DNA from: Natronorubrum aibiense
GTDB lineage: Archaea; Halobacteriota; Halobacteria; Halobacteriales; Natrialbaceae
Length of the DNA: 64,000 nucleotides
Assembly: GCF_009392895.1 (NCBI RefSeq)
Contig: NZ_CP045488.1
Location: 1,178,001-1,242,000, forward strand
Direction: 5' to 3'
The translations under genes and the position numbers were made by a program. Below the pieces are notes generated by a model, which ran no database searches, was not told the origin of the DNA, and worked only from the letters and a program-made list of their open reading frames with translations. Shown in pieces: positions 8,985 through 17,854 of the stretch (its first letter is position 1; each line of letters begins with the position of its first letter).

Positions 8985-9065
8985 TACGGATTGCTGTAAC
9001 TATTTACTGCCGATCGCCAGAACGGGTCGGCGATCGGCGGTAATTGACTACGGTAAACCGTATGA
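8982..9065 (+). repeat. Interspersed palindromic repeat R1, copy 1
   Basis: 84 bases beginning with the stop codon of the hydrolase gene. The core is a 10-bp perfect stem (GCCGATCGCC at 9009-9018 with GGCGATCGGC at 9029-9038) around a 10-base loop. The left arm starts TGATACGGATTGCTGTAAC and the right arm ends GTAAACCGTATGA. A second copy lies at 32420-32502 with the arms on the opposite strand but the core in the same orientation. Confidence 0.9.
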
Positions 9066-9066
9066 T

Positions 9067-9110
9067 ACGGGCTGCTGTCCCGAGTTCTCGGTACTGACCG
9101 GTGGGAGTTC
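9067..9110 (+). repeat. Possible interspersed repeat R2, fragment
   Basis: ACGGGCTGCTGTCCCGA at 9067-9083 differs in one base from 22416-22432 and is followed by a small CCGAGTTCTCGG hairpin. It directly abuts R1 copy 1. The match is short and could be a fragment of a longer degenerate repeat. Confidence 0.4.
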
Positions 9111-9184
9111 GGCCGACTGGTCAGGTTGCGGGATCGGCTGGCTGGCCGAGAGCAAACGCTAGCCAACGTGTTCGGTTATACTAT

Positions 9185-9275
9185 CGAGGGACACGCCACC
9201 GAACTCTACGAGGGCCGCGGAACCTTCGGTTCCGCCTGATCACGAGAGACGCAGTCTCTCGAAGGCGTTCCCTCG
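9185..9275. repeat. Tandem-hairpin element, copy A
   Basis: Two perfect 8-bp hairpins with 3-base loops: GCGGAACC/GGTTCCGC at 9217-9235 and CGAGAGAC/GTCTCTCG at 9243-9261, separated by CTGATCA. They are enclosed by an outer inverted repeat, CGAGGGACACGCC at 9185-9197 with GGCGTTCCCTCG at 9264-9275. It lies just after the 3' end of the polymerase gene. Three other sites in the window have the same layout with different stem sequences. Confidence 0.75.
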
Positions 9276-9282
9276 AGACAAG

Positions 9283-12200
9283 CTACATGAAATCCTCGAT
9301 ACCTGACTGCTTGTTTTTGTCGTTCTCGAAGATGCTCTCTAAGGATTTCTCGAGGACCTCGAGGCGCTGTTTCGTGTAATCGCGGCAGTCGTACTCCTCG
9401 GCGACCTGAATCGCCGTTTGCATGTACTTGTTCACCGATCCCTGGTGGACGGTGAGGTTGACCCGACCACCGCACTCGCGGCAGTCGCCGGTCAACGGCA
9501 TCCGGCGGAACTTCTCGCCACAGTCGAGACAGCGGGTTTCCTGTCGCGAGAACGCCCGGAGGTTGCCGATCAGATCCGGCAGGAAGTGGCCTTCGATGAC
9601 CCGTTCGGCGACGTCAGTCTCGTCGACTGACTCGAGTTTGCGCGAGAGCTCGAGCTGGGCGTCCATCTTGTCCATCATCGAGCCCAACGTCTTGTACGCC
9701 GAGAGGTCCGGCCCCATCGCGATGTTGGTGGTGTCGTGAGTGTGGTCGAAGCCGGTGTACTCCAGATCGGTGCCGAGGTTTGCCTCGGCGATCTCGACGT
9801 CGACGTCCTCGGGGTCGGCCTGCTCGCGGGTCGCGAGATAGAACTCGCGGGGGTACTGGGAGACGACGTCCATGTTGTGGGCCTCGTCGTCGATCTCGGA
9901 GGGATCGATGCGGGAGGACATGACCAGCGGAGCGTCCATCTTCCCGCCGCGCTGGTCGGGGAGGAACGACTTACTGAAGTTGAGCAGTCCGTCGAGAAGG
10001 AGCATGACGCAGTCTTCGTCACCGTCGCACTGACCGACGTACAGATCGTTGGCAACCAGTGTATTCGTCTCCTCGACAGTGAGACAGTAGGTGTATTCGA
10101 CGTCACTCTCGACGATCTCGACGGAAACGACTTCGTCGAGCCACGTATCGCCGCCGTCAGCGAAAAGGCGCTGCGAGCGGAGTTCGGTCGTCTCAAGGAC
10201 ATCGGTAATCGTCTCCTGTTTCCGTTCGAGATGGAACCCGATACGTTCAGCGAACCGAGCAGCGTTCTCGGACGTGATTTTGAGAACCCACGATTCGAAT
10301 TCGGGGACTGGTTCGTCATCACCGTAGAACTCGGCGACGGCTCCATTGGACGGACGCCGCGTTTCGCGGTAGGTTTTCGCTGCGATACCGAAACGTTTCA
10401 GCGCAGCAACGAGGTCGGTTGCAAGTTCGTCACTGATTGTGTGTGCTCGAACCTCGATTCGTTCGCTCGACGTACTCCCGTCTCCGCTGAAGTACGCGGC
10501 CAAGAATGCGCGCAGCTGGGAGCGAGAGCTATCGAGAACGGAATCCGGAATCCGCTTCGTTTCCGCGGTCGCACCGAGGTCGAGCACGTCGGCGAACAGC
10601 GCCGAGACGAGACGGCTCGAGACGGTTACTTTCCACTCGTTCTCTTCGAACGCGGCGATCGAGAGCGCGTCGGTGAACACATCGATGATGTCATCTCGAG
10701 CCGCTCTGTCGGGCGTACAGATCGTCGTCTGATAGAACGATCCGTCTTCACGACGAGTGAAACCTTCAGAAGCGTAGTATCCGAGCAGCGTCGCGACGGA
10801 ATCGTCGATCTCGAACTGTCGTTCGACAGCTGCGGTGTCGCGTTTCATCCCGAGGGTAACGTCGTCCGGAATGCGGTCAAGCAGTTCCGCAGCGTCGAAG
10901 AAAGTGAGAAGCGAACCGACTGGAACACTGTCTCGGTTCACCCAGTTGTAGACCGTCGACTGAGAAACTCCCAGTCGTTCCGCAACCGGTTTGAGATACG
11001 CCTGATTCGGCGTTGCGTCGTCGAGTAAGTCCTTGATTTGTTCGGAGCCCAGCTCGCGGATAACGAGCGAGTCGTTCGGAATGGCATCCGCCTCGATAAA
11101 CGCTTTCAGCAGATCGATCGATTTCGTCGTCCCCTCGAAGTCGATCGATTTCGGACTCGGGAGTTCGTCGCCAGCCGAAAGTTCGCGAGCGTCGACGGAC
11201 TCCAAGCCTGCCGGCGTCCATCGACGGAACGTGTGATCCTGAGTTACGGTTAGCGTTCGACCACTCCGTGTTTCGATCCGAACGAGATGATCGGGGGCCA
11301 GATGTTTCGAAACAGTTTCAACGGGCTGTTCGACGGGCGTTCCATCGGCAGTGACTGATGGGACGCAGAGTCCGTCGACGTCCTGAACGAGCGTTCCGAA
11401 ATCGTCTTCTTCGGGATCAGTCAAGCGCTCTTCGACGATCGTTTCGATCGATTCGTAACCCCAGTCACCGTTGTGGTTCTGGGACCAGAGTTTCGTCTCT
11501 GGGTGGAAGCAGTTCCGGCGTTTCGCGGCGTGAAAGTACGGATGAGCGTATCCGACTGCGGCACTCGTAAAACCAATCACTCGACCGACAGTTGCTGCCG
11601 ACGTGTGCGGTGCCATCCCGAAGACGAGTTCGCCCACGAGATCCTGTCGGTCTTCGAACTCGTAGAACCGCTCGAGGCCGTAGTACTGCTCGAGCAAGTC
11701 GTCGATGAAGTCGGCGGTCTGGAGCATATGCTCGGCAGCACCGTCGGAGAGGACGATGTCCTGAACTTTGAGTTCGACCAGCTGGTCCTCGTGGGTCAGC
11801 GGGTCGCCGTGGATGTCTTCCTCGTAGCCCAGCGCTCGGAGTTGGCCGACCTCGATGTCGAGTTCGCTCGCCCGGACCGACGTGACCGGGAGGTCGGTCA
11901 TGTCGTAGCGGACAGTGCCGTCTTTGAACGCCGAGACGTCGTGTTTCGCCCGTAGAACCCCTTTTTCGATCGGTTCGGGGATCTTCGTCGCCGACGACAG
12001 TCCCTTGACGCCTTTCAGGATCTCGAAGGCGTTCTCGCGTTCGCCGACCGACTCGAGGGCGTCGCGGTACTCCTCGTTGATGTCGATCTCGCGGGGTTCG
12101 ACGCAGGTGGCCTCGCGTTCACAGCGATCACACTCGACGCGGCCGGCCTCGTCGGGTTCGATGCGCTGGTCGCAGTCGGGACAGCGGTAGTCGGGTTTCG

Positions 12201-14415
12201 TCCGCGTCTCGCAGGTCGGACAGCGGTTCTTGAACGTCTCCGTCTCACAGGTCGGACAGCGCTGGCGCCCGATCTGGAGTTCGACGACGCCGGGCGTATC
12301 CGACATCGTCTCGGCGTGTTTAGCCGCGTTGGCGACGTTGCGCTGTGCGCCGCCGGCTTCACCAATGGGAAACAGCGTGTGAACCGGCGGGCTGAGGTCA
12401 CGCCGTTCGGACTTCTCTGGACGGCCCATTCGGTTCCCGATTCGGGTCGGCGCACGTTCCCGGACGGCAAACGGCGCGACCTCGTTGACGGCTTCGATGG
12501 CGTTGTCGCCCTCCTCCTCGTGGCCCCACGTGCGAGCGCGCTCGGAGAGGTCGTCGTCGGACCAGGTGCGCTCGAGGTCGATGGCCGACTCCCGTCCGCG
12601 TCCGTCGGGATCCAATGCAGCGCCGTCGGCGACCGCTCGGCGAAGCTCACAACCCACCGTGCGAGCGAAGGGGCGCCAGTCGTCGATCTCGATCCGCTCC
12701 TCGCTTTCGCGCTGGCGGTGTTCGATGATGATCGTCTCGAGGGCGTCCCGGACATCGTCGGTGTACTCGAGGACGAGCGTGTCGTCGCCGTCGGCGTCGC
12801 CCTCGATCCGACCGTCCGCGACCGCGTCGGCGAGGGCACAGAACGCCTCGACCGAGAGGTCGTGCCAGAGGTAGGTGTACTCAGGATGCAGCGGCGCGTC
12901 GTACTCGAGCGCCCACTCGAGCGCTTCGTCGGGTTCGGGGAACTCGAGGTCGATCCGCGGGTCGTCTTCGAAGGCCTGTACGTCGACGCCGGCGGCCGCT
13001 ACGTCCTGCACCCACCACTCGTAGGTGTAGGCAGCGGGTGCGAGCGGGTGGTTGTTCTCGACGAATTCGCCGTAGTTGACCAGGTACTCGCCGAGGTCGA
13101 GTATCTTTTCGACGCCGTTTCTGATCTCGAGGGCGTCCTCGGGGTCGTCGATCCGGCGCACGTCGCCGTTTGCCAGTTTGACGGTTGGGCCCTCGATGGA
13201 GTCGACGGGGACGACGCCCGCCGCTTTTCCGGGGCGTTCGGTTTTGATCTGGGTACCCGTCGCGAGGAAGTCGTCGACCAGATGCATCGCGGCGGGGTGG
13301 ACGCCAGCGGTCGCAAAGCCGTGATTGCGCGCGCGCCCGTAACGCAGTCGAAACCCGCCCTTCGCGCAGGGGTGCGAGAAGACGGGGCGGCCGGCGATCA
13401 GGTCCCGGAGGTACTTCGTCGACTCCTCGACGCGTGGGGGGCCGTCGGGACCATCGGTGTCAGCATCGTCGCCGTCGTCTACGGAATCGTTTCCATCGGT
13501 GTCTGCGTCTTCCTCGTCACTGTCTCCCTCGTCGTCCGCGTCGCTCTGCTCGTCTTCCTCATCCGCGGCGTCGTCGTAGTAGGTGCCGTCGATGAGGTCC
13601 TGGAGCCACGGCCAGTCGACCTCGTCGAGATTCCGGGTGTAGCGCTGGATCTTCGGCGCTTTCAGTGCGATCCCCTCCGCGAGGACCAGACACATGCCAC
13701 CACGGGCGCTGTTGGTGTCGACCCGCTCGAGATCTCGGAAGCCCGAGACCTCTTCGTCGCCGGTCGCCTCGCCGTCCAGCATGATCGGCATGTGTTTCGC
13801 GATGAACTTCGTCTCCTTGTCCTTCGGCGTGTACTGGAGCCCGGTTTCCTTGTCGTACAGCGAAATCTCCTCGGCGTAGCGTTCGATCTCCTCGTCGCGG
13901 GCGTCGTAGGACTCGAGGCCGACGAGCGCGCGGGTGTAGTCGGCGACCAGTACGGACAGCGCCTGTGCGGTCCCGCCGGCCGAGCGGATCGGGCCAGCGT
14001 AGTAGACGTTGACGAACTCGGTTCCGTCGCCGTTTTCCAGGATCTCGACCCGGTCGATCCCCTCGATGGGCGCGGCGACGACCCCCTCGGTCAGCAAGGC
14101 GACTGCAGTGCGGACTGCCCCTTCGACCTTGCCGGCTTTCGTCTCGTAGTCGCCGACGCGACCTTCCGCGAAGTCCTTCGCGAGTTCGAGTGCGGCCTCC
14201 TCGCGGCTCATCTCGCCTTCGAGTTCGCGGACGCGTTCGGCGACGCCATCGATGCCCAAAATATTCTCGACGCGGTCGGCCATGTCCTGGGCGACCGGAA
14301 TCTCGACTTCGGGTTTCGGGTCGCCGCCGCGTTGTTTGGCCCGTTCGGCGACGTCGAACGCGTCGTCTAACTGGGACTCGAGTCGCTGGAAGTACCGTGT
14401 GTCTTCCTCCCGCAT
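9283..14415 (-). CDS. polC: DNA polymerase D large (catalytic) subunit DP2, with intein
   Basis: 1710 codons: 1216 of host protein plus a 494-residue intein at residues 969-1462. DP2 is the catalytic chain of the archaeal replicative polymerase PolD. The N-terminus REEDTRYFQRLESQLDDAFDVAERA is typical. Residues about 283-327 are an Asp/Glu-rich insertion, a halophilic feature. A multi-cysteine zinc region (CPTCETET...CPTCETRT...CPDCDQ...CDRCERE) lies before the catalytic NCDGDEDC motif, whose Asp residues bind the metals; the intein sits between the Asn and the Cys of that motif. A CLDCGEKF...CRECGG zinc motif is near the C-terminus. It starts one base after the stop of the PPC-domain gene, so it is probably cotranscribed with it. 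Confidence 0.97.
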   Translation of the reverse strand: MREEDTRYFQRLESQLDDAFDVAERAKQRGGDPKPEVEIPVAQDMADRVENILGIDGVAERVRELEGEMSREEAALELAKDFAEGRVGDYETKAGKVEGAVRTAVALLTEGVVAAPIEGIDRVEILENGDGTEFVNVYYAGPIRSAGGTAQALSVLVADYTRALVGLESYDARDEEIERYAEEISLYDKETGLQYTPKDKETKFIAKHMPIMLDGEATGDEEVSGFRDLERVDTNSARGGMCLVLAEGIALKAPKIQRYTRNLDEVDWPWLQDLIDGTYYDDAADEEDEQSDADDEGDSDEEDADTDGNDSVDDGDDADTDGPDGPPRVEESTKYLRDLIAGRPVFSHPCAKGGFRLRYGRARNHGFATAGVHPAAMHLVDDFLATGTQIKTERPGKAAGVVPVDSIEGPTVKLANGDVRRIDDPEDALEIRNGVEKILDLGEYLVNYGEFVENNHPLAPAAYTYEWWVQDVAAAGVDVQAFEDDPRIDLEFPEPDEALEWALEYDAPLHPEYTYLWHDLSVEAFCALADAVADGRIEGDADGDDTLVLEYTDDVRDALETIIIEHRQRESEERIEIDDWRPFARTVGCELRRAVADGAALDPDGRGRESAIDLERTWSDDDLSERARTWGHEEEGDNAIEAVNEVAPFAVRERAPTRIGNRMGRPEKSERRDLSPPVHTLFPIGEAGGAQRNVANAAKHAETMSDTPGVVELQIGRQRCPTCETETFKNRCPTCETRTKPDYRCPDCDQRIEPDEAGRVECDRCEREATCVEPREIDINEEYRDALESVGERENAFEILKGVKGLSSATKIPEPIEKGVLRAKHDVSAFKDGTVRYDMTDLPVTSVRASELDIEVGQLRALGYEEDIHGDPLTHEDQLVELKVQDIVLSDGAAEHMLQTADFIDDLLEQYYGLERFYEFEDRQDLVGELVFGMAPHTSAATVGRVIGFTSAAVGYAHPYFHAAKRRNCFHPETKLWSQNHNGDWGYESIETIVEERLTDPEEDDFGTLVQDVDGLCVPSVTADGTPVEQPVETVSKHLAPDHLVRIETRSGRTLTVTQDHTFRRWTPAGLESVDARELSAGDELPSPKSIDFEGTTKSIDLLKAFIEADAIPNDSLVIRELGSEQIKDLLDDATPNQAYLKPVAERLGVSQSTVYNWVNRDSVPVGSLLTFFDAAELLDRIPDDVTLGMKRDTAAVERQFEIDDSVATLLGYYASEGFTRREDGSFYQTTICTPDRAARDDIIDVFTDALSIAAFEENEWKVTVSSRLVSALFADVLDLGATAETKRIPDSVLDSSRSQLRAFLAAYFSGDGSTSSERIEVRAHTISDELATDLVAALKRFGIAAKTYRETRRPSNGAVAEFYGDDEPVPEFESWVLKITSENAARFAERIGFHLERKQETITDVLETTELRSQRLFADGGDTWLDEVVSVEIVESDVEYTYCLTVEETNTLVANDLYVGQCDGDEDCVMLLLDGLLNFSKSFLPDQRGGKMDAPLVMSSRIDPSEIDDEAHNMDVVSQYPREFYLATREQADPEDVDVEIAEANLGTDLEYTGFDHTHDTTNIAMGPDLSAYKTLGSMMDKMDAQLELSRKLESVDETDVAERVIEGHFLPDLIGNLRAFSRQETRCLDCGEKFRRMPLTGDCRECGGRVNLTVHQGSVNKYMQTAIQVAEEYDCRDYTKQRLEVLEKSLESIFENDKNKQSGIEDFM
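10030..11511 (-). mobile_element. Intein in polC with LAGLIDADG homing endonuclease
   Basis: 494 codons in frame inside polC. The first residue is Cys (CFHPETKLW) and the +1 residue of the C-extein is Cys, the nucleophiles for protein splicing. The C-terminal block is LVANDLYVGQ, ending in Gln instead of the usual Asn and lacking the usual penultimate His; a Gln end is also known for the Pyrococcus PolII intein. LLGYYASEG (about intein residue 239) and LAAYFSGDG (about 334) are the two dodecapeptide motifs, each keeping its acidic residue. A helix-turn-helix segment (RLGVSQSTVYNWVN, about residue 174) precedes them. The insertion site is the polymerase active-site motif. Confidence 0.95.
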
Positions 14416-14416
14416 G

Positions 14417-14881
14417 TCAGAGCCAGAGATCGAGTTCGGTGGTCTCGTCGTACGCCCGCTCTAACCCGTCTTCGAAGACGCGCATGTGGACTTCACCGGC
14501 CCAGACCGTCGCCTCGTTCAGGTGGCCCGCGACGGCGGTGCCCTCGTCGTCCGAGAGGACGACGTGCGTGTGTGCGAATCGGTCGTACTGGCGAGACTCC
14601 GTCTCGCTGTCCTCCGAGTGTGACTCGGAGATTTCCAGCCACGAGACGTTGCCCACGCAGCTGGCGACCTCGAGCGGTTCGTCGAACTCGATCGGATAGT
14701 ACTCGCAGTCGTCCTGATCGTAAAACCAGAGTTCGGCGTCTTGGACCGCACCGAGAGCGGTAAACCAGGCGGCATCGGCCTCGACCGCGTCGGCGAGGGA
14801 CTCGATCTCGGCCCGCCAGTCGGCACCGGTCTCGAGGCGGGCGACGTACTCGTCCGTGGTCTCGACGGCGCGATAGTTCAT
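14417..14881 (-). CDS. PPC (DUF296)-domain DNA-binding protein
   Basis: 154 residues from the ATG at 14881 (MNYRAVETTDEYVARLETG). The pattern ADWRAEIESLADAVEADAAWFTALGAVQDAELWFYD and later HTHVVLSDDEGTAVAGHLNEATVWAGEVHMRVF matches archaeal PPC/AF0104-type proteins; the HxH near residue 100 is conserved in them. Such proteins form trimers and some bind DNA. The gene ends one base before the polC start codon, an arrangement that implies cotranscription and perhaps coupled translation with the replicative polymerase. Confidence 0.85.
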   Translation of the reverse strand: MNYRAVETTDEYVARLETGADWRAEIESLADAVEADAAWFTALGAVQDAELWFYDQDDCEYYPIEFDEPLEVASCVGNVSWLEISESHSEDSETESRQYDRFAHTHVVLSDDEGTAVAGHLNEATVWAGEVHMRVFEDGLERAYDETTELDLWL

Positions 14882-15111
14882 ACGACACAACTGTGTCCGC
14901 CGATAGAAAAAGGTCTGCGTTCGGTTACGCTCGACAAGGAGTTGGTAGCACTCCACACAATACCCTGACGGGCGGTTGCAGAACATAACTATTAGCAATT
15001 GTCGTTCGATCGAGCACAATAATCTGCGTTATTCAGCAGAGGTGGTATGAGATGATAGAGATCGGAAGACGTTGGTCGAATACGACCAGTATAAACAGTA
15101 CACTTATCAAA

Positions 15112-15121
15112 AGTTATATAA
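15112..15121 (+). promoter_or_regulatory. TATA-box promoter of the peptide ABC operon
   Basis: gttatataag centred near 15116, in a locally AT-rich stretch, about 30 bases before the ATG at 15147. This spacing predicts a nearly leaderless transcript and supports that start codon. Confidence 0.6.
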
Positions 15122-15146
15122 GGGGTGGCAGAGCACATGTGACAAT

Positions 15147-16730
15147 ATGCCACAAGACATGGTGGACGTTACCAGGCGACGTCTCCTCGCTTCAGGGGCC
15201 GCCGTCTCCGCGGCAGCAATTGCAGGGTGCATTGGTGGCGGTGACGGTGATGGTGCCGAGCAGTTCCACTTCACGCAAGAGCAATCGCGCGAAGAACAGT
15301 TCGACCCCGTCATCTCGAACGACGCCTACAGCTTTCAGGTGATTCAACTCGTCTTCGACGGCCTCTACGAGTACAACGACGGACTCGAGTTACAGCCGAA
15401 ACTCGCGACGGGCGAGCCGACCGTCGAGCGCGACGGGACGCGCTATATTTTCGAACTTGTGGAGGGAGCGACGTTCCACAACGGCGACGAGGTGACCGCC
15501 GCGGACGTCGCCCACTCCTTTACCGCGCCGGTCGAAGAGGAAACCGAAAACGCGGCCGAGTACGACATGATCGAGAACACCGAGGTCATCGACGACTACC
15601 AACTCCAGGTCGACCTCGGTGACGAGCCATACGGTCCGTTCGAACTCGCAACGATGGGTGTCACGGTGGTTCCCGAATCCGTCCGCACCGACGATCCCGA
15701 AGCGTTCAACAGGGATCCGGTCGGCTCCGGCCCGTTCGAGTTCGCCGACTTCCAGGACAACGAGTACGTCGAACTCGAGCGCAACGACGACTACTGGGAC
15801 GACCTCGAGCCGAATCTCGAGCAGGTTCGCTTCGTCGCCCACGACGACGACGCGGGCCGGATCTCCGACATTCGATCGGGCGACACCGACGCCATCGCCG
15901 GGATTCCAAACGACGACTGGGACGTTCTCGAGGACGAGGAAGGGGTAGAGCTCTACTCGGCCGAGAGTCCGTCGTTCATGTATATGGCGTTTAATTGCAA
16001 CGAGGGGCCAACAGCGAATCCGGAGGTCAGACGGGCGATCGCCCACTCGTTCTCGATGCAGGATTTCATCGAGTCCAACGCCGGAAACGTGGCCTCGCCG
16101 ATGTACAGCCCGGTCCCACCGGTCGTCAACGACGTCTGGGGGTTCCCGGAAGACGAGTACCAGGAGCTGTTGCCCGAGTACGACCCTGACGAGGCCCAGT
16201 CGCTACTTGAGGAACACGCGCCAGACGACTTCGAGCCGACGATCATCACGCCGGAAGGGATTCGCACGCAACTGGCCGAACGGATCGCCACCCGATTAGA
16301 CGAGATCGGCTACGGGGCCGACGTGCAGACGCTCGACTTCGCGACGCTGGTCGATACGTACACGAGCGGGAACGAGGACGACTACCAGATGTACATGCTG
16401 GGCTGGACTGGCGGCCCCGACCCCGACTTCTACCTCTACCCGCTCTTCCACGAGAGCCAGGCGGGCGTGAACCAGGGCCACTACTACGAGGGCAGCGACG
16501 GCTTCCACGACGACATCGCCGAGGCCCGCAACTCGGCCGACCAGGACGCACGATACGATCTGTACGAGCCCGTCATCCGAGAAATCGTCGAAGAACTGCC
16601 CGTGTTGCCCGCGTTTACCCAGGACAACACGATGGCTGCCCGCGACTACGTCCAGGGTCTGCAGGCCCATCCGGAAGTGACGAGAAACCCGACTCTCGTC
16701 GCGGAGTATACGAACGTCTCTATGGAGTAA
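15147..16730 (+). CDS. ABC transporter substrate-binding lipoprotein, dipeptide/oligopeptide/nickel family
   Basis: 527 residues. The N-terminus has a twin-arginine signal (VTRRRLLASGAAVSAAAIAGC) ending in a lipobox Cys, so it is exported folded by Tat and anchored by a lipid. The mature part is SBP family 5: VFDGLYEYNDGLELQPKLA, DVAHSFTAPV, VGSGPFEFADFQDNEYVELERNDDYW, and a DPDFYLYPLFHESQ region near the C-terminus. It delivers peptides or a similar ligand to the permeases encoded next. A GGGDGDG linker follows the lipid Cys. The permease gene begins 120 bases downstream. Confidence 0.92.
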   Translation: MPQDMVDVTRRRLLASGAAVSAAAIAGCIGGGDGDGAEQFHFTQEQSREEQFDPVISNDAYSFQVIQLVFDGLYEYNDGLELQPKLATGEPTVERDGTRYIFELVEGATFHNGDEVTAADVAHSFTAPVEEETENAAEYDMIENTEVIDDYQLQVDLGDEPYGPFELATMGVTVVPESVRTDDPEAFNRDPVGSGPFEFADFQDNEYVELERNDDYWDDLEPNLEQVRFVAHDDDAGRISDIRSGDTDAIAGIPNDDWDVLEDEEGVELYSAESPSFMYMAFNCNEGPTANPEVRRAIAHSFSMQDFIESNAGNVASPMYSPVPPVVNDVWGFPEDEYQELLPEYDPDEAQSLLEEHAPDDFEPTIITPEGIRTQLAERIATRLDEIGYGADVQTLDFATLVDTYTSGNEDDYQMYMLGWTGGPDPDFYLYPLFHESQAGVNQGHYYEGSDGFHDDIAEARNSADQDARYDLYEPVIREIVEELPVLPAFTQDNTMAARDYVQGLQAHPEVTRNPTLVAEYTNVSME

Positions 16731-16850
16731 ACCGGACAGTGGCGCCACGCCGTCTCGGCGGAACCGGCCGACCGCGGTTTCCACCGACTCGGCGGCGATG
16801 GCACCGTCTCGAGACGATCACGACGAAATGCAAACGCGAATGGCTGCGCA

Positions 16851-17852
16851 ATGAAACTACTCAAATACACGATCTACAGACTCTTGCAGGCGATTCCCGT
16901 CCTGATCGGGATCTCTGTCATCACCTTCCTGCTCGCGAACCTGGGGCCGGGCGATCCGGTCAGCCTCATGCTCCAGGGCCAGGAACACAGCGAGGAGTTA
17001 GTGCGAGCGATCGAACAGCGATACGGGCTCGACAGACCGTTACACGAGCGCTACGTGACTTATATGGCCGGCCTGCTCGAGGGTGACCTCGGTCAGAGCA
17101 TCCACTATCAGCGGCCGGTCGCCGATCTGATACTGGATCGAATCGGACCGACGCTCCTGTTGGTCCTGTCGGCGTACGCGTTCGCGCTGGTGACGGCGAT
17201 TCCGCTCGGTATCGTCGCCGCCGACCGTCGGAACGAACCGACCGACCACGCCTCGCGAATCGCCGCCCTCGCCGGCGTCAGCACGCCGTCGTTCTGGATC
17301 GGGATCGTCCTGATCCTGATCTTCGCCGTCAAGCTCGGCTGGTTACCCTCGAGCGGGCTCATCTACCCGTGGCGACCGCCCAGTTCCTACCCGGGCATCA
17401 GCGGCCACCTCGAGTTGTACTACGAGTCGATCCGGCACCTGCTGTTGCCGATGATCGCGCTGGGGACGTTACAGATGGCGACGATCATGCGCGTCGAGCG
17501 CACGCAGATGATCGAGTCGCTGCAAGGCGAGTACGTCAAGCTCGCCCGCGCTTACGGCGTCCCAGAGCGGACGATCCTTCGCAAACACGCGTTTCAGGTC
17601 GCACAGCTTCCGATTATCACCATCGTCGGGCTCAACCTGTCGACGGCGCTCGGCGGGGCGGTGTTAGTCGAGACGGTGTTCAACATCAACGGGATGGGAC
17701 AGCTGTTCGTCGAGGCGATTCAGCAAAACGACTACCAGCTCGTGATGGGCGTCACGATGCTACTCGGCGTGTTGTTCGTGGTCGGCGTCATCATCACGGA
17801 CATCTCGTATGCGTACGTCGATCCACGCGTCACTTACGGTGAGAGGGAGTAA
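16851..17852 (+). CDS. Peptide-type ABC transporter permease 1 (DppB/OppB family)
   Basis: 333 residues and six predicted membrane helices, starting with YRLLQAIPVLIGISVITFLL as in DppB. The cytoplasmic loop with the EAA-like motif for ATPase contact is EYVKLARAYGVPERTILRKHAFQ. It ends two bases before the start of the second permease. With the other four genes of the operon it forms a high-affinity uptake system for peptides or related solutes. Confidence 0.93.
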   Translation: MKLLKYTIYRLLQAIPVLIGISVITFLLANLGPGDPVSLMLQGQEHSEELVRAIEQRYGLDRPLHERYVTYMAGLLEGDLGQSIHYQRPVADLILDRIGPTLLLVLSAYAFALVTAIPLGIVAADRRNEPTDHASRIAALAGVSTPSFWIGIVLILIFAVKLGWLPSSGLIYPWRPPSSYPGISGHLELYYESIRHLLLPMIALGTLQMATIMRVERTQMIESLQGEYVKLARAYGVPERTILRKHAFQVAQLPIITIVGLNLSTALGGAVLVETVFNINGMGQLFVEAIQQNDYQLVMGVTMLLGVLFVVGVIITDISYAYVDPRVTYGERE

Positions 17853-17854
17853 TC

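Noticed and set aside
9736-11028. A 430-codon open frame on the plus strand opposite the intein and polC
   Set aside because: Shadow of the intein and polymerase frame; no motif.
13436-13570. Asp/Glu-rich low-complexity stretch in polC as a sequencing or assembly artefact
   Set aside because: It is in frame, and acidic insertions are ordinary in halophilic proteins.
12316-14370. A 684-codon open frame on the plus strand opposite polC
   Set aside because: It is antisense to an unambiguous DP2 gene. Long opposite-strand frames are expected in GC-rich genomes with acidic proteins, and its composition is not protein-like.
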